A stretch of DNA of 7,425 nt. Origin: Bacteroidota bacterium. Its GTDB lineage: Bacteria > Bacteroidota > Kryptoniia > Kryptoniales > JAKASW01. Position 1 is the stretch's first letter; the number at the start of each line of letters is the position of its first letter. The position numbers and the translations under genes are program-made. Positions 6,590 through 7,425 of this stretch are shown piece by piece. Where the stretch lies: NCBI GenBank assembly GCA_021785235.1, contig JAJYGB010000506.1:1-7425 (forward strand), in the 5' to 3' direction. The notes under the pieces were generated by a model. That model ran no database searches and was not told the origin of the DNA. It was given only the letters and a program-made list of their open reading frames with translations.

Positions 6590-7425
6590 ATGAAACAATT
6601 GTACTATCTCCTCCTCGTTGCGTTCGTCGCCGCGGGCTGCAGCAACGATCACCTGAAAGTTGTCCGGATAAACAGGACAATCGACTCGCTGACCGCGGTC
6701 TTCCGGCCCGACCCGAGGACCGCCGTGTTCTCAATTGCCGTGGGGAAGGACGACAACGGATTTATCATCCGGGGCGAAACCGACGACCTGCAAGCCAAAT
6801 CAACGCTCCTCTCCCGGCTGCATCAGGAAATCGACGAAGCCCTCATCGACTCCGTGCGAGTTCTCCCCGACCCTTCCCTCGGGTCGAGGGTGTTCGGCAT
6901 AGTCGACGTTAGCGTCGGTAATGTCCGCGCCATCCCAAAGTACCAGGCCGAGCTGGTAAGCCAGCTTTTGCTCGGACACATCGTCAGGATATTGAAGGAA
7001 GCTCACGGATGGTATTACGTCAAGTCGGCCGACGATTACCTCGGCTGGGTAGAACCAGGGAACATAGTCCCGGTCGACTCATCGACACTCGCCGCGTACG
7101 ACGCCTCGCGCAAACTGATCGTAACGTCTGTTTACTCGAAGGTGAGCCTGCTTCCCCACGACGGCGGAGGCACGGTGTCGGATCTCGTCATGGCGGATTT
7201 GCTTACACCTATCGGCAAGCCAGGCTCAGACTTCAAAGTGAAGCTCCCGGACGGGAGGATCGGATATGTGCCGGGCTCGGTGGCTCAGTATTACGACATG
7301 TATCGCGCCACTCATAAGGGGACAGCTTCGGGTATCGAGGCAGTAGCGAAGGAAATGATCGGCTTTCCCTACCTCTGGGGCGGGACGAGTTCGAAGGGAG
7401 TCGACTGTTCCGGCTTCACCAAGAC
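6590..7425 (+). CDS. SH3-domain NlpC/P60 (C40) peptidase lipoprotein, partial at right edge
   Basis: Starts at ATG 6590 with AAAGAGG 8 nt upstream and stays open for 278 full codons to the window end. Residues 1-16 are a lipoprotein signal with lipobox VAAGC, so Cys17 is probably lipidated. Residues about 38-95 (FSIAVGKDDNGFIIRGET) look like the BON-like N-terminal part of Bacteroidota C40 enzymes. Residues about 102-162 form an SH3b-like domain (VSVGNVRAIPKYQAELVSQ, WYYVKSADDYLGWV), and about 176-235 probably a second one (DGRIGYVP). From about 247 the NlpC/P60 domain begins (AKEMIGFPYLWGGTSSKGVDCSGF), with catalytic Cys273; His and the third residue lie beyond the edge. The family (for example YkfC-type enzymes) cleaves gamma-D-Glu-diamino acid bonds in wall peptides. 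Placement next to an amidase and a glycosidase-like gene fits peptidoglycan breakdown or muropeptide recycling. Confidence 0.92.
   Translation, partial: MKQLYYLLLVAFVAAGCSNDHLKVVRINRTIDSLTAVFRPDPRTAVFSIAVGKDDNGFIIRGETDDLQAKSTLLSRLHQEIDEALIDSVRVLPDPSLGSRVFGIVDVSVGNVRAIPKYQAELVSQLLLGHIVRILKEAHGWYYVKSADDYLGWVEPGNIVPVDSSTLAAYDASRKLIVTSVYSKVSLLPHDGGGTVSDLVMADLLTPIGKPGSDFKVKLPDGRIGYVPGSVAQYYDMYRATHKGTASGIEAVAKEMIGFPYLWGGTSSKGVDCSGFTK

Noticed and set aside
1..7425. CRISPR arrays, tRNA or rRNA genes, insertion sequences, integrase or att sites
   Set aside because: No regularly spaced direct repeats of CRISPR size, no recognisable tRNA/rRNA sequence, no transposase or integrase coding region seen.

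Overview
The window looks like Gram-negative chromosomal DNA of moderately high GC from the FCB superphylum (Bacteroidota/Chlorobiota/Ignavibacteriota side). Three things point there. Two secreted proteins end in a type IX secretion (T9SS) type A sorting domain of the 'NYPNPFNPTT...VYDVLGREVATLVN...LASGIYFY...K' kind, which is common in Ignavibacteria-like genomes. A SusC-like TonB-dependent receptor carries an N-terminal carboxypeptidase-regulatory-like domain. A lipoprotein has the SH3b + NlpC/P60 layout seen in Bacteroidota. The genus cannot be named from this sequence.

Layout. Positions 1-908 (minus strand) hold the N-terminal 302 residues of a TonB-dependent outer-membrane receptor whose C-terminal part lies outside the window. 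Positions 909-1691 are a roughly 780-base divergent intergenic region with no convincing gene and a few short hairpins. From 1692 to the right edge all genes are on the plus strand: a 93-residue signal-anchored or secreted protein (GTG start), overlapping by 4 bases an 856-residue modular N-acetylmuramoyl-L-alanine amidase; a 208-residue secreted protein of unknown function; a 391-residue secreted TIM-barrel, glycoside-hydrolase-like protein; and, after a 151-base gap, a lipoprotein with SH3-like domains and the start of an NlpC/P60 peptidase domain, cut by the right edge just after its catalytic Cys.

How they may work together. The amidase (cuts MurNAc-L-Ala), the glycosidase-like barrel (possibly acting on glycan) and the NlpC/P60 enzyme (cuts stem peptides) would together form a set for dismantling peptidoglycan. 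The first two carry T9SS sorting domains, so they are predicted to go to the cell surface or medium; the third is a lipoprotein. This is more consistent with attack on, or scavenging of, external peptidoglycan than with internal wall turnover, but that is inference from domain content and gene order. The least explained parts are the 93- and 208-residue proteins, the degenerate lysozyme-like N-terminus of the amidase (Gln where a catalytic Glu would be expected) and the long intergenic region.
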